Below, piece after piece: positions 44,115 through 55,379 of a stretch of 64,000 nucleotides of DNA. The translations under genes were made by a program, and so were the position numbers. The stretch is from contig CM065303.1 of NCBI GenBank assembly GCA_032871835.1, positions 23,004,001 to 23,068,000 on the forward strand, given 5' to 3'. The notes under the pieces are model-generated. The model saw only the letters and a list, made by a program, of their open reading frames with translations, ran no database searches and had not been told where the DNA came from. The DNA is from Dipteronia dyeriana. Lineage: Eukaryota; Streptophyta; Magnoliopsida; Sapindales; Sapindaceae. Position 1 is the first letter of the stretch, and every line of letters starts with the position of its first letter.

Positions 44115-45748
44115 TCATATTGTTTTTTTTATGCTGATTTGGTCTTCAAAAAATATCTTTGGAGGCAAAGGTCCAAGTTGGTATTTCTGTCCCTCCATGA
44201 TCAAAGAATAACGGTTCTTAAACCCATCATGCATTACCCTTCGATCATATTGCCATGGTCTCCCCAATAACATGTGACCAACATACATAGGTACCACATC
44301 ACACCAAACATCATCCTTATATCTACCAATTGAAAAAGAAACTAACACTTGTCGATTTACCTTCACAACACCACCACCATCATTCAACCATTGTAACTTG
44401 TACGGTTTTGGATGTTTAATAGTAGGTGATTTCAGTTTCTCCACAAGCAAGGTACTTACCACATTTGTACAACTTCCACTATCAACAATCACATTACACA
44501 ACTTGTTAGCAATCAAACAATGAGTATGAAACAAATTTTCATGTTGCTCACCATGTTCATTATTTTTACTTTGCAAACTAAGTGTCTGTTGCACACCTAA
44601 ATTTTCTCCACTAGCATACTCTACATCACTAGCATCTTCTAAATGTGGCATGTCATCTTCATCCTTTCTCTCACTTTCCGATTCAACTTCCCCATCCCTC
44701 ATGATCATTACCCTTTTATTAGGACATTCATGTGCCACATGACCATGTCCAAGGCAGTTAAAACACTTAATGCCTCTAGTTTGATTAGGTTGATTCTCAC
44801 CTCTACCCTTGCTGCCTATTTCATTTTTGCTTTTAGTTTCATCAATTTTAGGCTTAACAATGGGTTTATCATCCTTTTTACTCCAATTCGATTTCCAAGA
44901 AGAAGAAAAACCCGAATAAGTTTTTGAATCATACCTAGTGCCTTTTCTTTTGAGTTGTCTGTTAATCTTCATGGCCAAACCTACCATGTCTTCAATCTCC
45001 ACATAATGTTGCAACTCCACAAGATCAGCATACCCACTCAAAACCGAGCCATGGTGGCCTTACGGTTCTTTTCCACATAAGCCCTTATCATGGCTATCTC
45101 CATTTCCTTGTGATATTCTTCTATACTCATGGGACCTTGTGTCAAAGTTTGCAACCGTTGATGCGAATCCCCATAGTAATGGCTAGGGGCAAATCTCCTC
45201 CTCATGATTTGTTTCATCACCAACCAAGTCTCTACGGGTCTTTCACTATTTCTATGTCTGTCTTTACACAATTGATCCAACTAAACATTAGCGTAATAAC
45301 AAAATTCAACAGCGGCTAGTTTTACCTTTTTCTCTTTGAAGTAGTTATGGCATTCAAATATCAGCTCCACTTTTCGTTCCCATTCCAAATAGGCATCCGG
45401 ATTGTTCTTCTCTTTAAAAGGAGGAATTTTCATTTTGATGCTGCCTATGTTTCGGTCCACACCATCAAAACGTCCTCTCCTAGCTTGTCTCCTAGGATTA
45501 ACGTCTATACCAATTATTGTAGCTTGGCCATCATCCGTGTCTTCTCCACCATCATATACATCATTGACAAAGGTTGGTTATCTTCCATGCCATGGTTCTC
45601 TTCACAATTTGGTAATTGCTTCATCATATCTTTCTAGACGATCTCCTACATCTCCCATCACCTTGAACATACATTCAAATTGTTGTTGCATTGCTTGAAT
45701 CACTTGATCATTTGAGGAAGAACTCACTTCTTTATCTTTGTTACACAT
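44115..45748 (-). pseudogene. Gypsy gag-protease relic
   Basis: The gag start is read at 45748 (MCNKDKEVSSSS, then a frameshift). Next come GVDRNIGSIKMKIPPFKEKN, YLEWERKVELIFECHNYFKE, then a stop, and LDQLCKDRHRNSERPVETW, and from 45041 the long frame. That frame has the CCHC knuckle KCFNCLGHGHVAHECPNKR, an acidic stretch, then the protease core NVIVDSGSCTNVVSTLLVEK, with D-S-G in place of D-T-G (common in this group). GHMLLGRPWQYDRRVMHDGF then leads to RT. Frameshifts or stops lie near 45600, 45280 and 45040. Product roles are particle protein and self-cleaving protease. Confidence 0.88.
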
Positions 45749-46274
45749 GTTTAAAACTCGTGTTTCACACAATTATTTGGCTTTTCTCGATGCTAATCTC
45801 ACCACTCTTGCCTTTTACCTCTTGTGTTTTGTTCTTTGGGTTCTTAGATTAACTAAGGTTCTTTTAAATAAACAATTCAGATTATAGCAAATTCAATGGA
45901 GTGAAATTCGGTAGGTCTAAAAAAACAACAAAAGGTAGGCCGTTTAAAGTAGTGAACTGAAATATCAATTTCTATCCCATCAATAATTCTTTTGTTTTGG
46001 TTAAGAATGCAATATTTAAATACTTCCCAAACCGAAACAAGAATCATATGAACAAAGAAAGATTTCTAGAATTTTACAAGAATTCCTTGAATCCGCAATA
46101 CTTTTTTTTGTTTTTCTTGTTTTGGAAAACAAAGAAGAATGACAATAACCTCAAGAAACACAACAATTAAGATGAATTATAGATACGGTGCTAAAAGACG
46201 AAGAAGAAAAGAAAGTGAAAAAAAAACTAAAAGAACATCAAATAAATGTATATGCAAACCTCAAACTTGAACCA

Positions 46275-46287
46275 GCCTCTGATACCA
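46275..46287 (-). promoter_or_regulatory. Gypsy primer binding site (initiator Met-tRNA type)
   Basis: TGGTATCAGAGGC on the minus strand lies three bases inside the 5' LTR end. It is complementary to the 3' end of initiator tRNA-Met. Confidence 0.9.
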
Positions 46288-46290
46288 AAA

Positions 46291-47280
46291 TGATGGAAAT
46301 CATTAACTTAGCAACCACACACCCCAATAGCTAAATAGATATGATACAATAAGGAATGCAAATTAACACCCAACTAATTGAAACAAACCCGATCGTTCAA
46401 GATTGAAGTAAGAGAAACTATTCTAATCACTTTATCAATGGAATGATGATATAAGTTAATTAGAACATCACTTTGATTTCCCCAAAACACCATAAATTAT
46501 GAAGTTTGATAAGTTTTAAGGCAAAACAGAGATTTTACGGTTGATGAACGCCACAAGCTGAATAAGTGCAAGAACTTGAAAACAAAACACTCACAAAGTG
46601 CTCAAATAAGTTTATACTACACAAATATCTACCATTACATAGAAAAATCAGTCTTGTTTATACAAAATAAAGGGCAAAGACAATACAACACAAATTTAAC
46701 TGCCTATTAAATGTGTAAGCTCCCACTAAATGACATTTAGACCATGAATAATGGTAATAAACGATTCAGCCTTTGTAACTCTTTATTCCTAATCAAAGAA
46801 CACATGAACTCACAATTAACAAAATAAAACCCAATACTATTAAAACCCAAACTAATCATAAAATAAGCCCACAAAACCCAACACGACTAAAACCCAAACT
46901 AATTATAAAATAGTCCCACAAAACCCAACATAATTAAACCCAAACTAATCATAAAATAAGCCCACGTAATCCAACATGGCCGAATGACCTTTTATTCTTC
47001 AAGGTAGACTAAAATACTTCATTCTAACATGGCTAGACTATTGTCTTCGTGAATTGGACATGCTTGAAACATGTTGACCATTTTATACTCTTCTTGCATC
47101 CTTAGAACCTTGACCAAATCTTGACTAGCTTGCTCTTTTCAAATGCTTTCCATTAAACAAGTTAAGGGTTCTTTCATCCTTTTAGCATTAGCTCTTGTCA
47201 TTGGTCCTCCATTAATGGTTAAAGGATCTGGATCTTTTCCAACCTTAGCCGAATTGTGATCAACTGGTTGGTCCTCATTA
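46291..47280 (-). repeat. 5' LTR of gypsy element
   Basis: 990 bp, the same length as the 3' LTR. Its outer end on the minus strand reads TAATGAGGACC where the 3' LTR has TGATAAGGACC, so the canonical TG has become TA. It carries a vestigial copy of the pol tail reading, as expected from the overlap of pol and LTR. AT-rich promoter region with no strict TATA box assigned. Confidence 0.9.
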
Positions 47281-47285
47281 GTTTG
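47281..47285. repeat. Target-site duplication GTTTG, right copy
   Basis: Identical to 40213-40217; marks the right edge of the gypsy element. Confidence 0.85.
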
Positions 47286-48800
<1,515 letters not shown>

Positions 48801-49020
48801 TTGTAGGGTATTTCACGTATGTATAAAAATTATATAATATTTATTATTTAAAATATTATAAATTTATAAATATTATATGATTTAAACTACAATGGAACCC
48901 TCTTAATCATATAGATAATAAGATATAAAAACTTCATTCACTCTAAGTTTGAAAATTAAATCTTTAGAATTATAATAGTTCATATATTTAATAATATATG
49001 AATATTATTCATAAGACATA
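48801..49020. other. AT-rich spacer
   Basis: Very A/T-rich with TTATATAATATTTA-like inverted words near 48828-48885. No feature recognised. Confidence 0.5.
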
Positions 49021-49206
49021 TAGCGGGTTTGTGGGCATGAACCATGGACCCACTTAGTTTTATGGGTTCATGGACTGGTGTGGGTGCCCCTAAGGTGAAA
49101 CCTGCCCGTAAACCCGTTTACTTTCACAGATTCAAGGACGAGTTTGGGTGACACAAAGTTTCGCGGGTGTAAGTTTGGATTTTGTAAAACCTGTCCGAAC
49201 CCGCCC
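49021..49206. mobile_element. Fragment of the CCCGC/GCGGG hAT-like family
   Basis: GCGGGTTTGTGGGCATGAAC, AACCTGCCCGTAAACCCG, TTTCGCGGGTGTAAGTTTGG and ATTTTGTAAAACCTG resemble 10480-10700 closely, in the same order. The terminal repeat is missing, and the LINE 3' fragment starts at its right edge. Confidence 0.55.
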
Positions 49207-49730
49207 AGGTACTTATAAAATAAATACCGATGCTATTGATGAGGTTGGTAATTTGGAGGGTTTTGGCATTGTGATCAGAGACTCGGAGGGGGCTGTGATT
49301 GGGTCTTGTATCCAGCAGATTTTGCAACGTATTCCCTTCAAGTGGCTGAATTAGTAGGTATTTATTGGGATCTCTTTTTTGGCCTACGAGTTTGGTGTGT
49401 TGAATGTTGTGCTGGAATCTGAAGCCCAATTGGTCGTGAATTGGCTTAACAATGGTGTGAGTTTCCTTTCTGAGGTGGATGTGATTCTGAATGATATCTA
49501 TCATTTGTTAGGTCTCGTGTTGTCTTCCTCTGTGTGCTTTGTCCCTAGAACTGCCAATCAAGTTGCTCACCAACTTGCTAAGATGGATTTATCTAGTTCT
49601 ATTGGCCTCTATTGGATAGAAGATTTTCCTCCTTATGTTAGACGTTTAGTTGCTTCTGAGTGCTCTGAACCTTTGGTTCTTGTTTCTTGTTGATCTTTTG
49701 TCTGGTTCGTAAACAAAAACAAAAAAAAAC
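49207..49730 (+). mobile_element. LINE 3' end with RNase H-like domain and poly(A)-like tail
   Basis: It reads YKINTDAIDEVGNLEGFGIV followed by IRDSEGAVIGS (first strands of an RVT_3-type RNase H), then a frame break near 49353. Then come EFGVLNVVLESEAQLVVNWL, DVILNDIYHLL and FVPRTANQVAHQLAKM. This domain sits at the C-terminus of many plant LINE ORF2 proteins. The first Asp of GDGA-type motifs is kept (NTDAID) and the second region is VVLESEAQLV. A short 3' UTR ends AAACAAAAACAAAAAAAAAC. 5'-truncated, as is typical for LINEs. Confidence 0.75.
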
Positions 49731-49954
49731 AATGTGATATATAAAAAATAAAATACATATGACGTACTGGTTTCCATCTCTTGCGAGGAAGGAAGAAAGA
49801 AAGATAAAAGTACCATATCATTCGCCTGCGCCTATTCTGAATTAGTGAAATAAGGAATTGTAAGTTTAAAGAATAAAATATGAGAAAAAGGTAAGAACAT
49901 TTTATCTTTTCACTTTAAGAACTTTAAGTTCGTGTATATATATAATAAGAATGA

Positions 49955-50254
49955 TGAATTCTTAATGGAACTCATGTCATTTTAAAACGATGTTTTGATT
50001 AGCTCAAAACTTTGAACTTCAGGTTCATTTTTTTATTATATATATTTAGAACTTAGGTCTCAAATAACAAAAACTTTTGTCACATGAATTTCAATTCATT
50101 ATTAAACTTTTGGTTTATAAATGTAAATTGTATATCTAGAATTTTAGGTTCTAAATAATAGAAATCATGTTCTATTAAATTAAAGGCTTTGTTCATAGAT
50201 GAACTTCAAGTTCATAAGTGAACTTTTTTTTTCAGGATTTTATATCCTAATTAA
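49955..50254. repeat. About 300-bp dispersed repeat, inverted relative to 23937-24244
   Basis: Nearly the full reverse complement of the 23937-24244 repeat: AACGATGTTTTGATTAGCTC, ATTTCAATTCATTATTAAAC, ACTTTTTTTTTCAGGATTTTATATC. It lies at the left side of the GAACTTC array and shares its words, so it is probably one end of a larger element. Confidence 0.8.
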
Positions 50255-50749
50255 GTAGTACTTTTTCGTGTTAATTTTCGGATAATTAAAATCGAAGAGT
50301 TTTTGATTAATACCGTTCACCTGGAATCCGAATTGCAGAAGGGAAATCACCTACGGGCATCACAGGTCGAAAGTCAAACATGAACTCAGAAAGCCTTCTC
50401 AGTTTACGAATAAAAATCCCAAAATATTATGATAAAGGTGTTTTTTTTCTTCACCTCTACCCTTCATTTTATGGATTTTGGATTTTATGTGTTTCTATCA
50501 CACACATCATGCTACACACAACACATATATTCACTTTGTGTTTTTCTTGGCATCAAACATCCTGCCATTGATCGGCACAACAAAAGGTACTGTTTTTCAA
50601 TTGTTTTCATGCAAGTCATGCACACACTTTTCCTCACAATCAAACACACAGTTTGAAGTGCGTATGGTTTTTTCTGATGTAAATATGCTCACGAAGTTGT
50701 GATTTTTATTCAAGTTTCAGCCCATAACAAGTGCCATATGCCAACATAC
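50255..50749. other. Non-coding spacer in the array element
   Basis: Mixed AT-rich sequence; the overlapping frames at 50380-50702 have no domain and read T-rich, CAC-rich DNA. Nothing recognised. Confidence 0.5.
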
Positions 50750-51705
50750 TTTTTAAACTTAAAACTTCAGGTTTTGATATAATTGAGATTTAAATCTATA
50801 TCGATTAGATACAGAGCTTCAAGTTCTGATTATTTTTGAAAACTTGTGTTTAATTCTAAACTTCGGGTTCATATTTAAATTTATTTCAAAAATATTGGAT
50901 CATTGCCCATGCTTGATTCGTAGATTATGATCAAATTAAATTGAAATCGAGAACTTCAAGTTATGATTAATTAAATTGGAATCGAAAACTTCAGATTCTG
51001 ATTAATTATATGGGAATTCAGAACTTCGGGTTCTGATTAATTATATTGGAATCGAAAACCTCAGATTCTGATGAATTATATTTGGAATACCAAACCTCGA
51101 GTTCCGATTAATTAAATTGAAATACAGAACTTCGGGTTTTGATTAATAAATTATAATAAAGAACTTCGGAATCTAATCGATTAACTTGGATCTAGAACTT
51201 CATGTTTTGATCGATTAAATTGAAATACAGAACTTCAGGTTCTAATTCAATTAATTTTCAAAACATTGGATCAATAACTATATTTGCAGAACTTTGGGTT
51301 CTGATTAAAATTGGAATCCATATTTATTTAGAACTTTAGGTTCTTATTGAATTAGAATACAGAAGTTCAGGTTTTGTTAGAATTGGAATTCAGAACTTTA
51401 AGTTTTAATTAATTATATTATAATAAAGAACTTAAGGTTCCGATTAATTAAATTGGAATCCAGAATTTTAGGTCCTTTTTAAATTAAAGTACGAAACTTC
51501 AGGTCTTGATTAAATTGGAATTTAGAACTTTTGGTTTTGTTTTTCAATCAAGAACTTCTGGTTCTGATTTTTTTTCGAATCAAGAACATTTGATCCTGAT
51601 TTTTTTAAAATCAAGAACTTCCGGCTTTATTTTTTTTTCTAATTAATAACTTTTGGTTCTGATTTTGTTAATAAAAAACTTCTAGTTCTGATTCTTTTTT
51701 GAGGA
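50750..51705. repeat. Degenerate GAACTTCAGGTTCTGATT repeat array
   Basis: About two dozen copies of AGAACTTCnGGTTCTGATTAA separated by AATTGGAATC-like spacers, with a period of roughly 30-36 bp. GAACTTCAGGTTC is nearly self-complementary. The array resumes at about 52757-52870 after a MULE-like insertion. It is non-coding. Dense short, nearly palindromic repeats fit subterminal transposase-binding regions, but no CACTA-type end was found. Confidence 0.85.
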
Positions 51706-51918
51706 AAAGTTGATAAATATCACCTTTTTTTGTGCATTGCACTGATGTCACTGCTTTAATAAGTTAAATTTAAAAATGCACATATTATGGTGAACTACCC
51801 AAATTGCCCTTAAATAATCATTTTTTAAATCTCTTTGTACTTCCATCTCCACACTTTGATAACTGAAAGCAGTAACTCATCTCTCTCTAAAAAACTTGTC
51901 TGAAATTCGATCTACAAC

Positions 51919-52383
51919 ATGTCTGAAAGTAGACGTGCTTTAGCACAACAAGATAATATATATTTTTGTTCTTTGTTTTTTTTATCATGCATTTCTAAGT
52001 CGTGTAATAATTTATCCATTCCTTATGATTTGTTGTTCGAGTCTTTGTGTGAACATGAAACTGGTATTGAGAAGTTTGAACTTTTAAATTTTGAATCTCC
52101 GAGCCTTTGTAAGCTCTATCTGAGCCTTTATAAAGGTTGTTCGAGATTTTATTTATATCGTCCGAGACTTTGTGTAAAGCCTCTGAGCTTTTTTGTAAAG
52201 GCTCTGAGCTTTTTAATAAAGGCTCCTAGCTTTTTAATAAAGGCTCCGTTATTTTTTGTAATGGCTCTGAGATTGTTTGTAATGACTCCGAGCTTTTTAA
52301 TGAAGGCTCCGAGCTTTTCCATAGATATATTTTTCTATGAAATTTTGTGCCTGACTTTTTCAATTTCCGAGCATTTTACATAA
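51919..52383 (+). other. 154-codon open frame inside the MULE, low complexity
   Basis: The frame starts MSESRRALAQQDNIYFCS, and its second half repeats FV(K/M)AL(S/R)FLIKAPSF, made by the 24-bp DNA repeat. No known domain is seen. It could be a captured gene piece expanded by repeats, but the composition argues against a real protein. Confidence 0.25.
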
Positions 52384-52510
52384 GTTTCTGAGACTTTTAC
52401 AATAGTCTCAAAGACTTATACTAAAGGTTTCGAGACTTTTACTTAAGGTTCTAAGACTTTTACTAAAGGTTTCGAGCCTTTTACTTAAGACTCCGAGCCT
52501 TTTGTAATTA
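52090..52510. repeat. 24-bp minisatellite AAGGCTCCGAGCTTTTTAATA
   Basis: Variants such as AAGGCTCTGAGCTTTTTAATA, AAGGCTCCTAGCTTTTTAATA and AAGGTTTCGAGACTTTTACTT recur about every 24 bases across the interior of the MULE. Confidence 0.85.
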
Positions 52511-52755
52511 CATTTCGACCCCCGAATGCTTTTGCGTAGCGCTAGTCCGTCGTCGTTCGAGTGATTATCTAGATTTCAATGAGAATTTCTCTCTCCACTT
52601 CACAACTCCACCACTATAAAATGAATAAAATAAATCTGATGTGAAACAACTATTAAGGGTATTTTTTTCGTTCACCATAATAGGTGACTTTTAAAAATAA
52701 GTTATTAAAGCAGTGGCAATGTTGATTTGCCACCTCCAAAAAGTGTCATTTAATT

Positions 52756-53260
52756 TTTGAACCGTTCTTTTTTTCAAATCAAGAACTTCTGATTCTATTT
52801 TGTTTTTCTCGAATCAAAAACTTCTAGTTCAGACTTTGCTTTTCGTTTGCAAACTTCTGGTTGCTAAATAAATGTACCGTCCTTTTTCTTTAAAAAATAT
52901 TCATGTATAATTAGGGGCGGACCCACATTAAGACTAGGTGGGGCCCGTGTCCAACCTTAATTTTTTTTTAAATCTATTATATATATATATATATAATAAC
53001 AAACATTGTATGAAGAAAGTGATATCACATTGGGTAGAGAATGTTCATTTCAAGTCCTAACTGTTATGTGTTGGTTGATTTTAATATTTTTTTATATCTT
53101 ATTAATTTTATCATCTTTTCTAATTCCTTAATCAAATTTTCATTTTCATCTAAAATAAAATATGTATTTTAGCAAAAATGCATTGTTTTAAGGGACCATT
53201 TGCAAATCTGCCGTAAAACCTATTTCAATTGCAAAAATGCCATAAAATGACGTTCTTACG
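52756..53260. other. End of array and unassigned repeat-like sequence
   Basis: 52757-52870 continues the GAACTTCTGGTTCTGATT array. From 52913 (TTAGGGGCGGACCCACATTA, then GACTAGGTGGGGCCCGTG) begins a phrase common in plant dispersed repeats, with an (AT)n run at about 52978-52996. No gene. Confidence 0.5.
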
Positions 53261-53280
53261 CTTATCTTAAATGAAATAGT

Positions 53281-54651
53281 AATTACAGTTTCCCTAAAAT
53301 CCAAATCATCTGGCCACCCTATCCGGATCTGGCCACCCTATCACACGTCACCCTTCCAGCCACCGTCGCCGTTCAAGTCACCGTCGCCACCGTCTCCTTT
53401 AAGCCACCGTCGTCGATCCCACTCTAGGACATTTCGCTCTATAAAGCATATAAACCCTAACCCATCAAAAGATTCAAAATCATCGTCAATTTTGTCAACA
53501 AGATCGCAAACACATTCACAATCACCACAATCGAGTCCAAATTCGAAACCCAAATCAAGATCACGGTGCGTATATCTCATTCTCTCCACCAACACCCCCA
53601 TCAAGACCTACATTGGCGTCACCACCGATTTTTCTCGTCGGTATGTTCTGTTTTTCTTTCTTCGTTTAAAACTCAATCTTTTGAATTATTGTTTGATATG
53701 CTTGTATGAAATGCTCTTCTAGGTCTAGTTAAAAAACTTAAATTTCTATATAGCTATTATTATACGATGATGATTCAAATGTGCCAGCTTTTTGATTCGA
53801 TTACAACCCGTTGATTTAGATACTGAAATCGTCTGCGTATCAGGGTTGTTTATGGTTGCCTGTATGATTCAAAATCCAAAACCAGATAATTTACGGTTGT
53901 TTTCTCATTGACTTGATGTGATTGCTAAATGGGTGGATGTAGAAAATTATAGGTAGTCTAGTTTATGGAGATACTGTTGAGAGAAACTATTTGGTGTTAA
54001 AGTTTAGGGTTAAGTTACAGTAATTGAGATGATAGGGAGAAATATTATGTACTAATATGCTGTAAAACAAGCAATACATGTGAAAGTGAGATGAAACAAA
54101 CAAACAATCAATGCCCATTATTGTTTACGGTATTTTGGATTGTCGAGCTAGTTTGGGAAAATATGTATAGGATATTTGTGATTGATCTAGCTAATGTTGA
54201 ATTGTATGTGAAAATGTTGGGTCTTTTTCTTGTCATTCACATGACTCTATCCGTATTTAGAACCTATTTGTTACATGGAATGCGAAGAATAAGAAATGGT
54301 TGGGGAATTAAGAAACAAACTGGAAATGTTGACATTCGAGAATATGATTGTATCAGTTTGAATAGTCTACGAAAAGCAACCGTGAACTCATGAGAGTTAT
54401 ATTAAGAGTAGACGGAACATGTAAGGAGGCCTCAATTTTTTCATAAGATAGCTTGTTGAATGACTTCAATTTAGCATTACTCAATACTTATAGTTTCGTT
54501 TTATAGTTGAAATAATTTTACTTATATTGGGCACATTTATGCAGTTTGAAACAACATAATGGTGAACTTAAAGGTGGCGCAAAAGCATTCCATATAGAAG
54601 GGCCGTGGGTTTCTGCAAGCATCATTCAAGGTTTCCACCACCAAAGTGAAG
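53281..54651 (+). CDS. GIY-YIG endonuclease-like gene, two exons visible
   Basis: Exon 1 ends RCVYLILSTNTPIKTYIGVT, then TDFSRR at 53640, with a GTATGT donor at 53641. Exon 2 (54545-54651) follows a TTATGCAG acceptor and reads LKQHNGELKGGAKAFHIEGP, then WVSASIIQGFHHQSE, ending at GGTGCT (donor GT at about 54652). These are consecutive parts of a GIY-YIG nuclease domain: VYLI/YIG motif, catalytic Arg (SRRLKQHNGE), then the G-P-W strand. It resembles SLX1-type structure-specific nucleases or the related plant GIY-YIG proteins that cut branched DNA. The frame is open upstream to about 53281, but no ATG is visible, so the start is unknown. The catalytic Glu and C-terminal exons were not found; a different gene follows at about 55380. 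It may be a truncated gene or pseudogene. Confidence 0.6.
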
Positions 54652-55379
54652 GTGCTTGTCTAATACATATATATCATTAGATGTTCTTTTCCTTTTCAAT
54701 TTCAAAGACAATGAATGAGTGATGACTATTGAACATATTTCACATATCCTATTTGGGTTTCGATGGGCATTCATTTTCTTATAGAGCAGAGTTTGATGTT
54801 TCTGGAAATTCTTTTTGTGTTGTGATTGTCGATGAGATGGCCAGTTATTGGAACTTTTTCTTTCATCAGTTTCTCTGTTACATTTTTCAGTGGTCCAGAA
54901 AACTGGCCACTATCTTACCGACTAATGTTTATACTAACGTTCAAAAATGTATTTTTGATGAAATGATGAAATTTGATGTCGATTCGAATGGGTGGGTAGG
55001 GAAGAGAGCATACCTGCTGTTGAAGCTTCCAATTTAGGATAAAGATGGGAGGGTATTTAACATTTATGGATCAATAAATTTTAAAGACAACATAAGTGCA
55101 GAGGTTGTCCTTTATTTGAGTGTTTTGTTTAGTATTTTGAATCAGATATGATGTTTTAGCAACTGTTTTGCATGGTATGTTTTTTTTTTGCAACGTATGT
55201 TTGATGATAATTGTCTTTTATATTAGTTTTGTTTTAATAATTAAAATTGTTTGAATATAATTATGAAATGTGTTTAGGTCGATACACATGGGTGGAACCA
55301 AATTACTTGAATCACTTAAGATTAAGGAGTGTGATTGTTTTCCCTCTCGAGTTACTGGGTATTGTAACTGGGAAAGTAT
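54652..55379. other. Possible exons or intron between the GIY-YIG and DUF1985 genes
   Basis: An acceptor-like TTACATTTTTCAG at about 54894 is followed by a readable segment (LPTNVYTNVQKCIFDEMMKF, then GWVGKRAYLLLKLP, stop, DKDGRVFNIYGSINF). It looks coding but belongs to no family I recognise. It may be an N-terminal exon of the DUF1985 gene. Confidence 0.35.

Larger units (their letters stand above)
40218..47280 (-). mobile_element. Full-length Ty3/gypsy element with 990-bp LTRs
   Basis: 7063 bp with both LTRs, primer binding site, gag, protease, RT, RNase H, integrase and polypurine tract in normal order on the minus strand, bounded by a perfect GTTTG duplication. It lies inside SIRE-like LTR E. 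In the first ~225 aligned LTR bases I count 9 substitutions and 2 indels, so insertion is old but well after the other relics. Pol carries only a handful of stops and frameshifts. No chromodomain was recognised after integrase. Confidence 0.95.
51709..52755. mobile_element. Mutator-like element with about 100-bp terminal inverted repeats
   Basis: The left arm (TGATAAATATCACCTTTTTT, then TGTCACTGCTTTAATAAGTT and ATTATGGTGAAC..., to about 51815) pairs with the right arm (about 52650-52755), whose reverse complement reads AATTAAATGACACTTTTTGG, then TGCCACTGCTTTAATAACTT and ATTATGGTGAACGA. The longest shared block is CACTGCTTTAATAA. The interior carries a 24-bp repeat (52090-52510). It interrupts the GAACTTC array. 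Long terminal repeats suggest a non-autonomous MULE; a 9-bp duplication was not resolved. Confidence 0.75.

Noticed and set aside
41397..44270. Several plus-strand frames of 70-123 codons
   Set aside because: Antisense shadows of the gypsy gag-pol.
46275..46287. tRNA-like sequences near LTRs (also 14543-14554)
   Set aside because: They are short primer binding sites complementary to a tRNA end, not tRNA genes; no cloverleaf is present.
50380..50702. Three overlapping frames rich in His, Phe and Cys
   Set aside because: Low-complexity T- and CA-rich DNA with no motif.
53341..53604. 87-codon minus-strand frame rich in Gly/Asp
   Set aside because: Antisense to the GIY-YIG exon 1, created by ACCGTCGCC repeats.
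54091..54393. 100-codon frame inside the GIY-YIG intron
   Set aside because: Between clear donor (53641) and acceptor (54544); no domain.
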